64,000 bases of DNA. It comes from Acidobacterium sp. S8. GTDB lineage: Bacteria; Acidobacteriota; Terriglobia; Terriglobales; Acidobacteriaceae. Of this stretch, positions 25,471-34,903 are shown piece after piece. The stretch is from contig NZ_LMUM01000027.1 of the NCBI RefSeq assembly GCF_009765985.1, positions 300,697 through 364,696 of the forward strand. The letters are read 5' to 3'. The position numbers were made by a program, and so were the translations under genes. Position 1 is the stretch's first letter. Each line of letters opens with the position of its first letter. A model generated the notes under the pieces. The model saw only the letters and a program-made list of their open reading frames with translations. It searched no databases and was not told the origin of the DNA.

Positions 25471-26178
25471 TTACTTTAGCTGCGCCTTTACCGCCAGCGT
25501 GCGATCCACAGGAATCACCGTGATGGCGAATGGCGTTCCCGCATCGTCGGAAATGACTGGCAAGCCGCTGTTTCCCTCATTGCCGCCAAGCATGGCGTTT
25601 GTGTAATACGGCGTGTAGACCATCATGTGTGGACGCCATGCCCCTGCAGGTCCCAGCTTCTGGTCTGCAGAGAGCATGTAGGCAAAGCCGACGGTCTCCA
25701 TTCGTGGCAATTCGCCGCGGGAATAGGCTGCCTCAATCGCATCTGCGATTTCGTCAGGTCCTTTGCCTTCCATGGCAAGGCGTGCCCTCATTTCCTGGTA
25801 TGGCATGACCGTGCGGACCGCCACCGGGTTGAAGCAGATGGGCGCGCGCGTCTGCGGATCATACACAAGATTGCGATTTGCTGACGGCGTAAACGTCGGC
25901 GCCCCCCAGCCGCGCATCACCATGCACACAAAACCGTTGTCTCCTTCTTTGGCAACTTTATAACCAGACGCCGTAAGTAATTTAATCGTCGCGTGCGCTG
26001 AAATATTATCTGGAGCTGCGCTTCTCGCCAGTGCTATTTCGGCTTCTGGCGACATCATGTACTCAGGTAGCGGAGGATACTTCGGAGCCTGTGCCAGTGC
26101 GCCTGCAATCCAGAAACAGGTCATCAGGGTGACCGGCAGAACGGCGCGCATTATATTTCTCGTGGCGTTGTGCCTCAT
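25471..26178 (-). CDS. Exported hypothetical protein
   Basis: A 235-residue protein with a signal peptide (MRAVLPVTLMTCFWIAGALA, cleavage before QAPKYPP). The mature part starts with a Pro-rich region, then ARSAAPDNISAHATIKLLTA, GFVCMVMRGWGAPTF, and a C-terminal ITVIPVDRTLAVKAQLK. The ATG overlaps the stop of the AHSA1 gene by four bases, so it belongs to the ArsR operon. I do not recognise a family with known function. Confidence 0.78.
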   Translation of the reverse strand: MRHNATRNIMRAVLPVTLMTCFWIAGALAQAPKYPPLPEYMMSPEAEIALARSAAPDNISAHATIKLLTASGYKVAKEGDNGFVCMVMRGWGAPTFTPSANRNLVYDPQTRAPICFNPVAVRTVMPYQEMRARLAMEGKGPDEIADAIEAAYSRGELPRMETVGFAYMLSADQKLGPAGAWRPHMMVYTPYYTNAMLGGNEGNSGLPVISDDAGTPFAITVIPVDRTLAVKAQLK

Positions 26179-26642
26179 ATCCTCTCCATTCGCCGCTCAA
26201 TACCAGCCGTTACATTGCTGAAGAAGTTGTCCCAGCCCTTATTCACCTCAAGGCCGTCCATCAGATGGTGTGGAATCAATCCAATCGCACGGTGCGAAAA
26301 CTCGATGCGCGTAAGGCCGCTCTCTTCGTTCAGCCGGAAGATCACGTGGTTGACCGCAGGCGCTGACATGAACATGGGTCCATGCATCTCCAACAGCTCA
26401 GGCGGTTTGATTGACTGGACGATACCCCAGCAATGTCCAGTGTTGCTGCCGAAATCGCGATACCATCGCCCACCTGGCCACGCTTCCAGAGTCAGGTTGT
26501 GACGCTCTTTGGTTGGCGACTCATTCAGAGGACCCATGTTTTCTAACACCGTCTCCCAGACGATATCGATAGAAGCGGCAATCTCGATCTCGCGAACAAC
26601 CTCAAGTATTTCCACCGCTTGCTCTGATACTTTCGTGCTCAT
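26175..26642 (-). CDS. AHSA1/SRPBCC domain protein
   Basis: A 155-residue START-like protein (VVREIEIAASIDIVWETVLE, LTLEAWPGGRWYRDFGSNTG, FRLNEESGLTRIEFSHRAIG). It starts with an ATG overlapping the ArsR stop by four bases and ends overlapping the exported protein by four bases. This is the second ArsR/AHSA1 pairing in the window, here in one operon. Function unknown. Confidence 0.87.
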   Translation of the reverse strand: MSTKVSEQAVEILEVVREIEIAASIDIVWETVLENMGPLNESPTKERHNLTLEAWPGGRWYRDFGSNTGHCWGIVQSIKPPELLEMHGPMFMSAPAVNHVIFRLNEESGLTRIEFSHRAIGLIPHHLMDGLEVNKGWDNFFSNVTAGIERRMERI

Positions 26643-27016
26643 TTCTCCTCCTTGTCTCTTCCGATCTGATTTTCGCGGGCAATCCGCTCCGCCATCTTCT
26701 GCTCGGCGCGTATCTTGATCCTGTCGAGCTGATGGGTCCAGTAGCGCTCATATACCTTCACCCAGTCATGCACAGGCTTCAACTCCTTTGCGTTAAGACG
26801 GTAAAGGCGCATCTGTCCGCGCTTGCTCACTGTCACCACGCCCACCTTGCGCAACACGCCAAGATGCTTCGAAACGGCAGGCTGCGGCAGCTTGAGTCGC
26901 AGCACAACGTCGCCCACAGCATGCTCTCCGCCGTCTGACAGCATGCCGATAATCTCCCGCCGGCGCGGTTCAGCAATCGCGTTAAAAACATCGGCGGTAG
27001 TTGCTGCTCTTGCCAT
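26639..27016 (-). CDS. ArsR-family winged-helix regulator
   Basis: A 125-residue regulator with a winged helix: DVFNAIAEPRRREIIGMLSD, AVGDVVLRLKLPQPAVSKHL (recognition helix), GVVTVSKRGQMRLYRLNAKE (wing), then a basic C-terminal helix. It is the first gene of a three-gene operon with 4-base overlaps. A perfect 20-bp palindrome lies 12 bases before the ATG, so autorepression is likely. Confidence 0.92.
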   Translation of the reverse strand: MARAATTADVFNAIAEPRRREIIGMLSDGGEHAVGDVVLRLKLPQPAVSKHLGVLRKVGVVTVSKRGQMRLYRLNAKELKPVHDWVKVYERYWTHQLDRIKIRAEQKMAERIARENQIGRDKEEK

Positions 27017-27028
27017 GAAGAGAACTGT

Positions 27029-27048
27029 ATATTCCTATATAGGAATAT
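27029..27048. promoter_or_regulatory. Perfect 20-bp palindromic ArsR operator
   Basis: ATATTCCTATATAGGAATAT equals its own reverse complement and lies 12 bases upstream of the ArsR start. The TATATAGG core could also hold a minus-10 element, so binding would block transcription. Confidence 0.75.
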
Positions 27049-27157
27049 GTCAAGTTGATTGAAGAGATTTTTTTGGAGCGTAAAAGTGCATAGATTAGAT
27101 AGGGAAACCGATACTAATCCGGTGGAAAAATGCTGCGAGACGCAACGCTTTTTCCGG

Positions 27158-27871
27158 CTAGTCAGCGACCATCAACTCGCCGGGCAAAATCGGTCTTGTG
27201 CGAGGCAACAGCCCAAAGACGGCGGCCATTCCAACCCCGCCAAGCATAAGGATATAAACCACCAGCTTCGTGACATCGGTGGTGTGTGTTTTAGGCAGCG
27301 CCTTCCAGAGAACTAGCAGTACCGCCTGCGCCAGCGTCACTGCCCAGACCGTTCCGTAGAAATAACGCCGCTCCGTGCCTTCGCCCTTTGTGGAACGCCG
27401 GACACGCGGAAGCATAGCCAACAATCCAAGCAGCAGAATCAACCCGCAAAGAGGGAAATACCCGTACCGGTAAATCTGCATCATGTGCCAGCGCCGATTC
27501 ACAGCCGCATCCACCAGTCCCGCCAGATTCAGCAGCGCAAAGCTGAGTGCGGCATTCCAGGCAAATGTGTAGCAAACCCGGCGATAGAGCGGGTTTGACC
27601 GGTCCTCATCGAAACGCAGTATGTAAGGTGCAGGCTCAGCGCCTGGCAGCTTGCCGCGGTACGCAGCAATCCCGGTACCGACTAACACCACACCCAGCCA
27701 TAGGACGTTCCTCACGCTTCCGCCAGCAGCAAATAAATCAAACATCAGCCATCCGGGAGCAAGGAAGAAGACCCAGATCCATATCGGCCAGTGTGCCAGC
27801 CGGTAAATCCGCGTATTGCGTTCGCGTATCCTGCGATGCGCCGCATATTCCACTTTGATCGAATAGGCCAT
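27158..27871 (-). CDS. Multi-pass membrane protein, unknown
   Basis: A 237-residue protein from the ATG at 27871. About five hydrophobic segments are visible: AHWPIWIWVFFLAPGWLMFD, RNVLWLGVVLVGTGIAAY, AWNAALSFALLNLAGLVDAA, FPLCGLILLLGLLAMLP and LAQAVLLVLWKALP, then LVVYILMLGGVGMAAVFGLL. A longer frame starts at 28021, but its first 50 residues look non-coding, so the later ATG is chosen with some doubt. I recognise no family. Confidence 0.65.
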   Translation of the reverse strand: MAYSIKVEYAAHRRIRERNTRIYRLAHWPIWIWVFFLAPGWLMFDLFAAGGSVRNVLWLGVVLVGTGIAAYRGKLPGAEPAPYILRFDEDRSNPLYRRVCYTFAWNAALSFALLNLAGLVDAAVNRRWHMMQIYRYGYFPLCGLILLLGLLAMLPRVRRSTKGEGTERRYFYGTVWAVTLAQAVLLVLWKALPKTHTTDVTKLVVYILMLGGVGMAAVFGLLPRTRPILPGELMVAD

Positions 27872-28115
27872 GGGTGAAAGCGGTCTCCGGACCGAGGTCG
27901 AGGAAAAGAGTGTCTTCTGATCGAGTGCTGTCTTAGACGTTTGACACGACATCAGTCGATAGATCTTGTTTGCCAGCCATCGTACTTGCTCTGCCAACCC
28001 GGAGCAAGCTGCGTTGTCCATGGTCGCTGAGCGGCACGATTACGTGGTTGGTACATGGACGGCGATACGCTGAATGCCGACCACAGAATTTGCTCATCAG
28101 ACGCTAAAATGACTT

Positions 28116-29423
28116 GTGCGAAAAATCCTTCTTATTGTCCTTGTCCTCGTAATTTTGCTGCCGATTGTCCTTATCTTTGCGCGTTCAGCTACGCCAGTAG
28201 TCGACGTGCCGACGCCTATGGTCTCTCTCGGTCAGGCCACTCCCATCACCGTGCGCGTGCGTGATCCACGCGGAATTCGGAGTCTCGCTGCATCTGTCGA
28301 GCAGAATGGTGTGCGTTATTCCGTCTGGAAAGCCGATCAGCCTTCACAGGCCACGGACAGCACCTGGAACTTCACTGCCGGAGTAAAGACCACACCGCAG
28401 CTGAAAGATGGCAAGGCTAAACTGATTCTTGAAGCTACATCGAACGATCTGCTCCGGAAGACCGGACGATGGGAGCATGAGCTCACCGTAGTAACGCAGC
28501 CGCCCAGCGTCAGCGTCGATTCCGAGCAGCACTACCTGTATCTTGGCATGGCTGATCTGGCTACGTTCAACATCTCCGGTGCATGGACGGAAGCAGGCAT
28601 GCGTGTCGGCGATCAGACCTTCCGCGCATGGCCCATGCCTGGTGGCAAGCCCGGCTATTTTTCGCTCTTCGCTTTCGCGTGGAATATGCCGCCGGATACG
28701 GTTCCCGTGGTCTACGCTTCAAATGGTGCGGGAAACGATGTAACCAGCCCGATCGTATTCCAGTTCCCTAAAAAGGAGCAGCCGAAGTACACCGTTCACG
28801 ACCTGCAGATCACCGATGCCTTTGTCCATAAAGTGGTGAATGAGCTTGATCCGAACGGCTCCGGCGATCCTGTGGCGCGCTTCGTAAAGATCAACAACGA
28901 AATGCGTCGCGCGAACAATAAGGTGCTCGCAGATCTGCGGCTCAAAACCGCCGATAAGTTTTTGTGGTCGCAGCCTTTCGCGCGCCAGGCCCATGCTCAA
29001 TCAGAGGCGACTTTCGCCGACCTGCGAAATTACATCTATCAGGGGAAGAAGATCGATCAGCAAGTGCATCTTGGATACGACCTGGCAGTTACTCAGCATG
29101 TGGGTGTAGAGGCATCGAACGATGGCCGGGTAGTATACGCGGCGCCGCTTGGCATCTATGGTAACTGCATTGTGGTCGACCATGGCTATGGACTGCAAAC
29201 GCTTTACGGTCACCTGAGCCATATCGATGTGCATGAAGGCGACATGGTGAAACGAGGGCAGGTAATGGGCACTAGCGGACAGACAGGAATGGCCGGAGGT
29301 GATCACATCCACTTCGGCATGCTGCTCGATGGCGTGCAGATCGATCCCAAGGAATGGTGGGACAGTCATTGGATTAAGGATCACATCGCAAAGCGCATCG
29401 ATTTGCCTGGCTTCCATGACTAA
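28116..29423 (+). CDS. M23-family metallopeptidase, membrane anchored
   Basis: A 435-residue protein starting with GTG. An N-terminal membrane anchor (ILLIVLVLVILLPIVLIFA) is followed by beta-rich extracytoplasmic domains (residues about 35-290). The C-terminal LytM/M23 endopeptidase domain has the zinc ligands His318 and Asp322 (VHLGYDLA), LYGHLSHIDVHEGD and the GDHIHFG motif near residues 395-401. Such enzymes cleave peptidoglycan cross-bridges, or guide other amidases. All visible metal ligands are present, so activity is plausible. Confidence 0.9.
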   Translation: MRKILLIVLVLVILLPIVLIFARSATPVVDVPTPMVSLGQATPITVRVRDPRGIRSLAASVEQNGVRYSVWKADQPSQATDSTWNFTAGVKTTPQLKDGKAKLILEATSNDLLRKTGRWEHELTVVTQPPSVSVDSEQHYLYLGMADLATFNISGAWTEAGMRVGDQTFRAWPMPGGKPGYFSLFAFAWNMPPDTVPVVYASNGAGNDVTSPIVFQFPKKEQPKYTVHDLQITDAFVHKVVNELDPNGSGDPVARFVKINNEMRRANNKVLADLRLKTADKFLWSQPFARQAHAQSEATFADLRNYIYQGKKIDQQVHLGYDLAVTQHVGVEASNDGRVVYAAPLGIYGNCIVVDHGYGLQTLYGHLSHIDVHEGDMVKRGQVMGTSGQTGMAGGDHIHFGMLLDGVQIDPKEWWDSHWIKDHIAKRIDLPGFHD

Positions 29424-29541
29424 GTAATTGCGATTCTTCATATGGTGATTAGTCGATCGCAGCGGATGGAAGGATATTCCTGCGATCGACCTTGGTCCGT
29501 GGATCGGCATCTATTCAGTTGGCTGGAGGGAAACAGATCCC

Positions 29542-30864
29542 GTGAGCAAACAGGAAGATGTCGAGATACTTTCGATCGATGGCTACGAGGTGCGCGTCAC
29601 TCATCCCGGGAAGCTCTATTTTTCGAGAGAGGTAAAGCTCTCGAAACTCGAACTCGTGCGGTATTACCTTGCAGTTGCACCAGGGGCTCTCAACGGCATT
29701 CGCGACCGGCCAATCGTACTCAAACGCTTCGTCAACGGAGCGGAAGGCGAAGCTTTCTATCAGAAGCGAGCACCTTCCGAACATCCGGAATGGCTCCAGA
29801 CCGTGACGCTATCGTTTCCTTCGGGAAGGACAGCCGAAGAACTTGTTGTAGAAAATACCGCGGGTCTTGCATGGATCGTCAACCTTGGATGCATTGAGCT
29901 TCACCCTCACGCCATTCGTTCCAAAGATCTGAACCACCCCGATGAGCTGCGTATCGATCTGGACCCGGGGCCGGGAATAGGCTGGGCAGACGTACGGCGA
30001 GTCGCTCTTGAGGTGAATGCGTTTCTCGAAGAGCTCGGGCTTCGCGGGTGGCCCAAGACGAGTGGTTCGCGCGGGATGCATATCAACGTGCGCATCGAGC
30101 CACGCTGGACCTTCGACGAAGTCCGCCGCGCGGCGCTCGCGCTGTCGCGTGAAATCGAACGTCGCGCTCCTGCTCTGGCCACTTCGAAGTGGTGGAAGGA
30201 AGAGCGGCATGGCGTCTTTCTCGATTACAACCAGAATGCAAAAGATCGCACCACTGCGTCGGCATATTCGGTCCGACCGCTTCCTGATGCCCGCGTCTCG
30301 ACTCCGCTCAGATGGGATGAAGTGGCAGAGTGTGACCCCGCCGATTTCACTGTGCTGACGGTGCCAAAGCGCTTCGCAGAAATCGGAGATCCGCATGCGA
30401 ACATGGACTCCGACGCAGGTTCTCTGGAGAAGCTTCTGGATTTCGCAGCCAGAGACGACGCCGCAGGGCTGGGCGACGCGCCCTGGCCTCCGCACTTCAA
30501 AAAGACGGCTGATGAGAAATCGCGAGTAGCTCCCTCCCGCGCCAAAAAAGCGACGACAAAGCCAAGAGAAAAAATGCCGCTTCTGGTTGTAGCGAATTCG
30601 CCTGATAAAGCAGCCGCTATCGCCGGTTTGGAAAGATGGAAAGCCAGCTATCCAAAAGCCGCCCAATTTTTAGCGGTGGAAGATGTGCTGATCGATTCCA
30701 TGCGCGGCCGATCTTCTACATGGACACGAGTTCGTGTAAACCTGCGCAACGTTCCGGAAGATCTGCGACCGGATCAGGGGACTCCCGATCCTGACGATGA
30801 TCCCACGCGAAAGCAGCGCGCCGAGCGTCCATCGCGAAAGCGGAAGGCAGTTACCGGTTCTTAG
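29542..30864 (+). CDS. LigD-type polymerase/primase domain protein
   Basis: A 440-residue stand-alone polymerase domain of the NHEJ protein LigD (archaeo-eukaryotic primase fold). Key motifs are HPGKLYFSREVKLSK, the metal-binding DLDPGPG with Asp139 and Asp141, SGSRGMHI, and DYNQNAKDRTTASAYSVRP. These enzymes fill gaps with ribonucleotides during end joining. The C-terminal 110 residues are basic and low-complexity, unlike the catalytic core. It begins with GTG after GGAGGG. The ligase half is the convergent next gene, overlapping by 14 bases, rather than fused. Confidence 0.92.
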   Translation: MSKQEDVEILSIDGYEVRVTHPGKLYFSREVKLSKLELVRYYLAVAPGALNGIRDRPIVLKRFVNGAEGEAFYQKRAPSEHPEWLQTVTLSFPSGRTAEELVVENTAGLAWIVNLGCIELHPHAIRSKDLNHPDELRIDLDPGPGIGWADVRRVALEVNAFLEELGLRGWPKTSGSRGMHINVRIEPRWTFDEVRRAALALSREIERRAPALATSKWWKEERHGVFLDYNQNAKDRTTASAYSVRPLPDARVSTPLRWDEVAECDPADFTVLTVPKRFAEIGDPHANMDSDAGSLEKLLDFAARDDAAGLGDAPWPPHFKKTADEKSRVAPSRAKKATTKPREKMPLLVVANSPDKAAAIAGLERWKASYPKAAQFLAVEDVLIDSMRGRSSTWTRVRVNLRNVPEDLRPDQGTPDPDDDPTRKQRAERPSRKRKAVTGS

Positions 30865-31993
30865 GAAAGATAGCCATCAGCTCTTCCGGCGGCACTACTT
30901 CCAGTTGCGCGTAGGTGCAATCCTTCGGAGGCTTATCGAAACGCCATCTGAGAAACTGCGCCATATGTCGAAAGCGCCCGCTTTGCATGTGCTCATAAGC
31001 GACTTCTGCCACCAGCTCAATCCGCAATGGTTCCCAGGAGAGATCCTTGCCTTGGCTCCAGCGGCTTTGGCCACCGGGCATTCTCTGCGGCCCATCACCG
31101 CTTGCGGTTTCGTCATCCGTCGAGTTGTTCCAGGGATGATCGGCAAGAGCATTCTCTCGATAAGGCGCCAGGTAATTCACCAGCTCATAACGCTTTTCAA
31201 GAGGAAAGCTCCCGCATACGCCGACATGTTGCAACGAGCCCGCATCATCGTAAAGGCCGAGCAGCAACGAGCCTACAGCAGGGCGGTCGCCCTTCCGATA
31301 CCAGCGAAAGCCTGCAACCACGCAATCACAATCGCGCTCGTGCTTGACCTTGAACATCACCCTTTTATCCGGTTCATAAACGCCGCTCTTCGGCTTCGCC
31401 ATTACGCCATCCAATCCAGCGCCCTCAAAACGGCGAAACCAATCCAGAGCCATCTTCGGATCATCGGTCGCTGGAGTGATATTCAGCGGCGGGGAGGCCG
31501 ACGACAGAATGGACTCCAGCTCGCTTCGCCGCTCGATGAAAGGCTTCTCTCTAAAATCGTGGTGGTCCTTTGAAAGCAGATCGAAAAATACGATAGAAGC
31601 CGGCATCTGATGGCTGAGAAGCTTTACTCTCGATGCCGCCGGATGAATGCGCAGTTGAAGAGCATCGAAATCCAGCGCGCCACGATTTGCTATGACGATT
31701 TCGCCGTCGAGAACGCATCGATCAGGCAACTGTGAGCGCAGCGGATCAAGCAATTCCGGAAAATAGCGATTCAGCGATTTCTGCTCGCGGCTTTGAAGCA
31801 GAATCTCATTGCCGTCGCGGAATATCAGTGCCCTGAAGCCATCCCACTTCGGTTCATAAATCCAGTCTGCTCCCAAAGGTAATTCCGAGACGCGTTTGGC
31901 GAGCATCGGCAGAATGGGCGGGTTGGCAGGCAGCGACATGTTGAGCGCCAGATTTATTTCATCGTCCGATTTTTTTGGAGCAATCTTTGCCAT
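30851..31993 (-). CDS. ATP-dependent DNA ligase (LigD/LigC type)
   Basis: A 380-residue ATP-dependent ligase. The adenylation Lys is residue 49 in YEPKWDGFR (motif I). Further motifs are CVLDGEIVI, IVFFDLLS, GAGLDGVMAKP and KVKHERDCDCVVAGFR; the C-terminal OB domain follows (SLLLGLYDDAGSLQHVGVCG). It joins nicks or double-strand ends with ATP. GAGAAGAGGAG precedes the ATG. Its 3' end overlaps the LigD polymerase gene on the other strand. No Ku gene is present in the window. Confidence 0.92.
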   Translation of the reverse strand: MAKIAPKKSDDEINLALNMSLPANPPILPMLAKRVSELPLGADWIYEPKWDGFRALIFRDGNEILLQSREQKSLNRYFPELLDPLRSQLPDRCVLDGEIVIANRGALDFDALQLRIHPAASRVKLLSHQMPASIVFFDLLSKDHHDFREKPFIERRSELESILSSASPPLNITPATDDPKMALDWFRRFEGAGLDGVMAKPKSGVYEPDKRVMFKVKHERDCDCVVAGFRWYRKGDRPAVGSLLLGLYDDAGSLQHVGVCGSFPLEKRYELVNYLAPYRENALADHPWNNSTDDETASGDGPQRMPGGQSRWSQGKDLSWEPLRIELVAEVAYEHMQSGRFRHMAQFLRWRFDKPPKDCTYAQLEVVPPEELMAIFPKNR

Positions 31994-32204
31994 AACTCCT
32001 CTTCTCCATCAGGCCCGCAGCCAGCCGCTGCTCATCTCTTTTTTTGCGCCGTCGCTTTCTTGGATGCGGTCGAGGTTTTTACGTCGGCAATTTCTGGCAT
32101 GAGGCTTTTGTTTCAAGCAACCGCGTGCCGCAAAAAGTTAATCAAAAATATTTTGGAAAAACAGACAATCGTTGAATTCCTTGGAGTATAGAGCGACTGT
32201 AATT

Positions 32205-33754
32205 ATGAATGATTCGCAGGATGGTTTTCTTGGTGACGAGAATTCTTTGCAAGTAGACAGTCGCCTCACGCAGCGACTAGTGACGGGTATCGATGGGCTT
32301 GACGACATCCTGCACGGTGGTCTCCCTGTAGGTCATCTTTATCTGGTCGAGGGGGATCCAGGTACCGGGAAAACTACGCTGGCTCTGCAGTTTCTTCTCG
32401 AGGGCGTACGGCGAGGCGAAAAAACGCTCTATGTGACTCTTTCCGAATCGAAAGAGGAACTTGAGCAGAGCGCCAGATCTCACGGATGGTCGATGGGAGC
32501 TCTGCATATAGCTGAAATGATCCCGGCTGAGAATGATCTGGGGCCAGAAGCGCAATACACGGTCTTTCATCCCTCTGAAGTCGAACTCGCGGATACCGTC
32601 AGTTCGATTTTCAAACAGGTGGACGCCGTGCGACCGCAGCGGCTTGTTTTCGATTCACTTTCTGAACTCAGGATGCTGGCGCGCGATCCTTTGAAGTATC
32701 GCCGTCAGATTCTTGCCATAAAGCGGCATCTCTCCGGCCGCGACTGCACCGTGCTCCTGATCGATGACGGCACCGCGGAACGAGGGAACGATTTGCAGCT
32801 TCAGAGTATCGCTCACGGTGTGATCCAAATGGAGACATCGACCGTGACTATGGGGTCAACCGTCGTCGAATCCAGATTCGCAAACTGCGTGGCACATCAT
32901 TTCGCGAAGGTTTCCACGATTACACAATCGTCACCGGCGGCATTTCGATCTATCCGCGTCTCATCGCAGCAGAACATAAACCGGGCTTTGAACGAAAGCA
33001 TGTACCCAGCGGCATTCAGGAACTGGACGATCTCTTTGCCGGAGGCATCGATACCGGTACAAGTACGCTTCTCACTGGCCCTGCCGGCTGTGGCAAATCA
33101 ACTCTTGCATTTCGTTATGCAGTTTCCGCCGCGCAGCGAGGCGAAAAAGCAGTTTTCTTTGCGTTTGATGAATCTGTCGAAACGCTACTGAACCGTGCTG
33201 ACGGCCTGGGCATGAACCCGCGGCCGTACGTTGCCAGCGGGCTCCTCGAAATTCAGCAAGTAGATCCAGCTGAACTTTCTCCCGGCGAGTTTGTATCCAG
33301 GGTTCGAGGGCTGGTGGATGGCCAGAAGCTTCATGTCATGGTCATCGACAGCATGAATGGTCTGCTGAACGCCATGCCTGACGAGCAATTTCTAGCGCTG
33401 CAGCTACATGAGCTGTTTTCCTATCTAGGCCAGCAGGGCATTGCCACCATTGTTACTCTGGCACAATATGGCGTCATCGGGACAACAATGACTTCGCCGA
33501 TCGATGTGAGTTACCTCGCTGATACTGTCTTGCTCTTCCGCTATTTTGAAAGAGCGGGTGAGATACGGCAGGCATTGTCGGTGATAAAGAAGCGTAGTGG
33601 TCCTCACGAAAGGGCGATTCGCGAGCTTATTTTTGGCAAGGGCAGGATTTTCGTGAGTGCCCCGCTCACAAATTACGAAGGAGTTCTGACCGGAGTGCCA
33701 CGACCAATTGAATCGCCTTCCCCGGTGGAGGGCTCTCCAGTTGCTGGTGTCTAA
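32205..33754 (+). pseudogene. KaiC-like RecA-fold ATPase, frameshifted
   Basis: A double-domain KaiC/RadA-like ATPase split over two frames. Domain 1 reads from 32205 with LVTGIDGLDDILHGGLPVG and Walker A EGDPGTGKTT. At about 32846 the frame changes: the first frame goes on with nonsense to 33191, while the next frame at once gives YGVNRRRIQIRKLRG, VPSGIQELDDLFAGG and the second Walker A TGPAGCGKST, ending at 33754. Restoring one G between GTG and ACTATG would rejoin them. Full length would be about 517 residues. KaiC-like proteins of this kind often feed histidine kinases, and one follows here. Confidence 0.85.
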
Positions 33755-34903
33755 TACCTCGCTGCTCGATCAGCGAACGATCGTGTTAACGCCGACGGGG
33801 AAAGACAGTCATCTCATTGTCAACCTGCTCGAACGGAGCGCTTTGTTCGGTTATCCGGTCGGATCTGTACGCTCACTTTGTGTTGAAGTCGCGAAGGGAG
33901 CCGGGGCATCCATCATCTCTGAGGAGGCTCTCACAGGCGATGCGGTCGCCGAGATCCTTAATCTACTTAGGGAACAGCCGTCGTGGTCGGATTTTCCGTT
34001 ACTGCTTTTGACAGTCGGGGTCGTGTCACGATAGAGAGTGAACGGCTGCGTCAGCTGCGTCGTCCTTTAGGCAATCTTTTTCTGCTTGAACGTCCAATTC
34101 GGCCAGAGACACTGCTGGGAACTCTTGAGATCGCCCTGCGAGGACGTCAAAGGCAGTATCAGATTCGTGATCAAATTCTCCAGTATGCAAATGCGCAGGA
34201 GGCGCTTCTTCGATCAGAAAAATTAGCGGTTACCGGGCGTCTGGCAGCAAGCATTGCACATGAGATCAACAATCCGCTCGAAGCAGTCACCAATCTGCTC
34301 TACCTCATACGGATGAACCAGTCGCCGGAAATGATCAATGGATACCTTGACAAGGCTGATCAGGAGCTTGCCCGCGTAACTGAGATCACGAAGCAGACGC
34401 TCCGCTTCTACCGGGAGCCTAATAAATTGGCGCAGACCGATGTCGCGAGCGTCGTGGATTCGGTGCTCGTTCTTTACCACTCGCGCCTGGTAGCTGCGAA
34501 TGTAACAGTCGAGTTTGAAGTCCTTACGCCTTCCGTTTCGGTTCTTTCGAGCGCCGGGGAGTTGCGGCAGATTCTCGCGAACCTTGTCGGCAATGCCGTC
34601 GACGCAATGAAAAGCGGAGGCCGGCTACGCATTCGCATCGCGAAAGAGAAAGCATGTCGGCAGGATGGTAACGAGCGAGTACGTCTCACCATCGCCGATA
34701 CAGGCTCCGGAATCCCGCACAATCTTTTGCCCAAGATATTTGAGCCATTCATCAGTACCAAGGGAGAAACTGGGACAGGGCTCGGACTATGGGTCACGCA
34801 AGAGATTATAAAAAGAAACGGATGGAAAATTACTGTACGCAGCCGGTCAGATTCCGACATAACCGGAACAACTTTCTCACTTCAAATGCCCATCGTGGCC
34901 TGA
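33747..34903 (+). pseudogene. Histidine kinase after KaiC-like gene, frameshifted
   Basis: A kinase whose N-terminal receiver-like region (GTG at 33747; RTIVLTPTGKDSHLIVNLLE, WSDFPLLLLT) and catalytic part lie in different frames. The first frame stops at 34034; the second continues as RVTIESERLRQLRRPLGNLF, then the HisKA box VTGRLAASIAHEINNPLEAV, N box LANLVGNAVDAM, G1 ADTGSGIP and G2 GTGLGLW. One missing G in a GGGG run near 34018 explains it. The joined protein of about 386 residues would have no membrane segment. The start overlaps the KaiC-like stop, so the two are translationally coupled. Confidence 0.82.

Noticed and set aside
27872..28021. 50-residue N-terminal extension of the membrane protein
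   Set aside because: Its polar Cys/Ser-rich sequence looks unlike the membrane protein that follows; the ATG at 27871 is more plausible.
32032..32100. 22-codon Lys-rich frame before the DNA ligase
   Set aside because: Too short to support as a gene; kept only as a possible remnant in the LigD finding.
32854..33191. Continuation of the first KaiC-like frame
   Set aside because: It is out-of-frame sequence after the frameshift; the conserved protein continues in the next frame.
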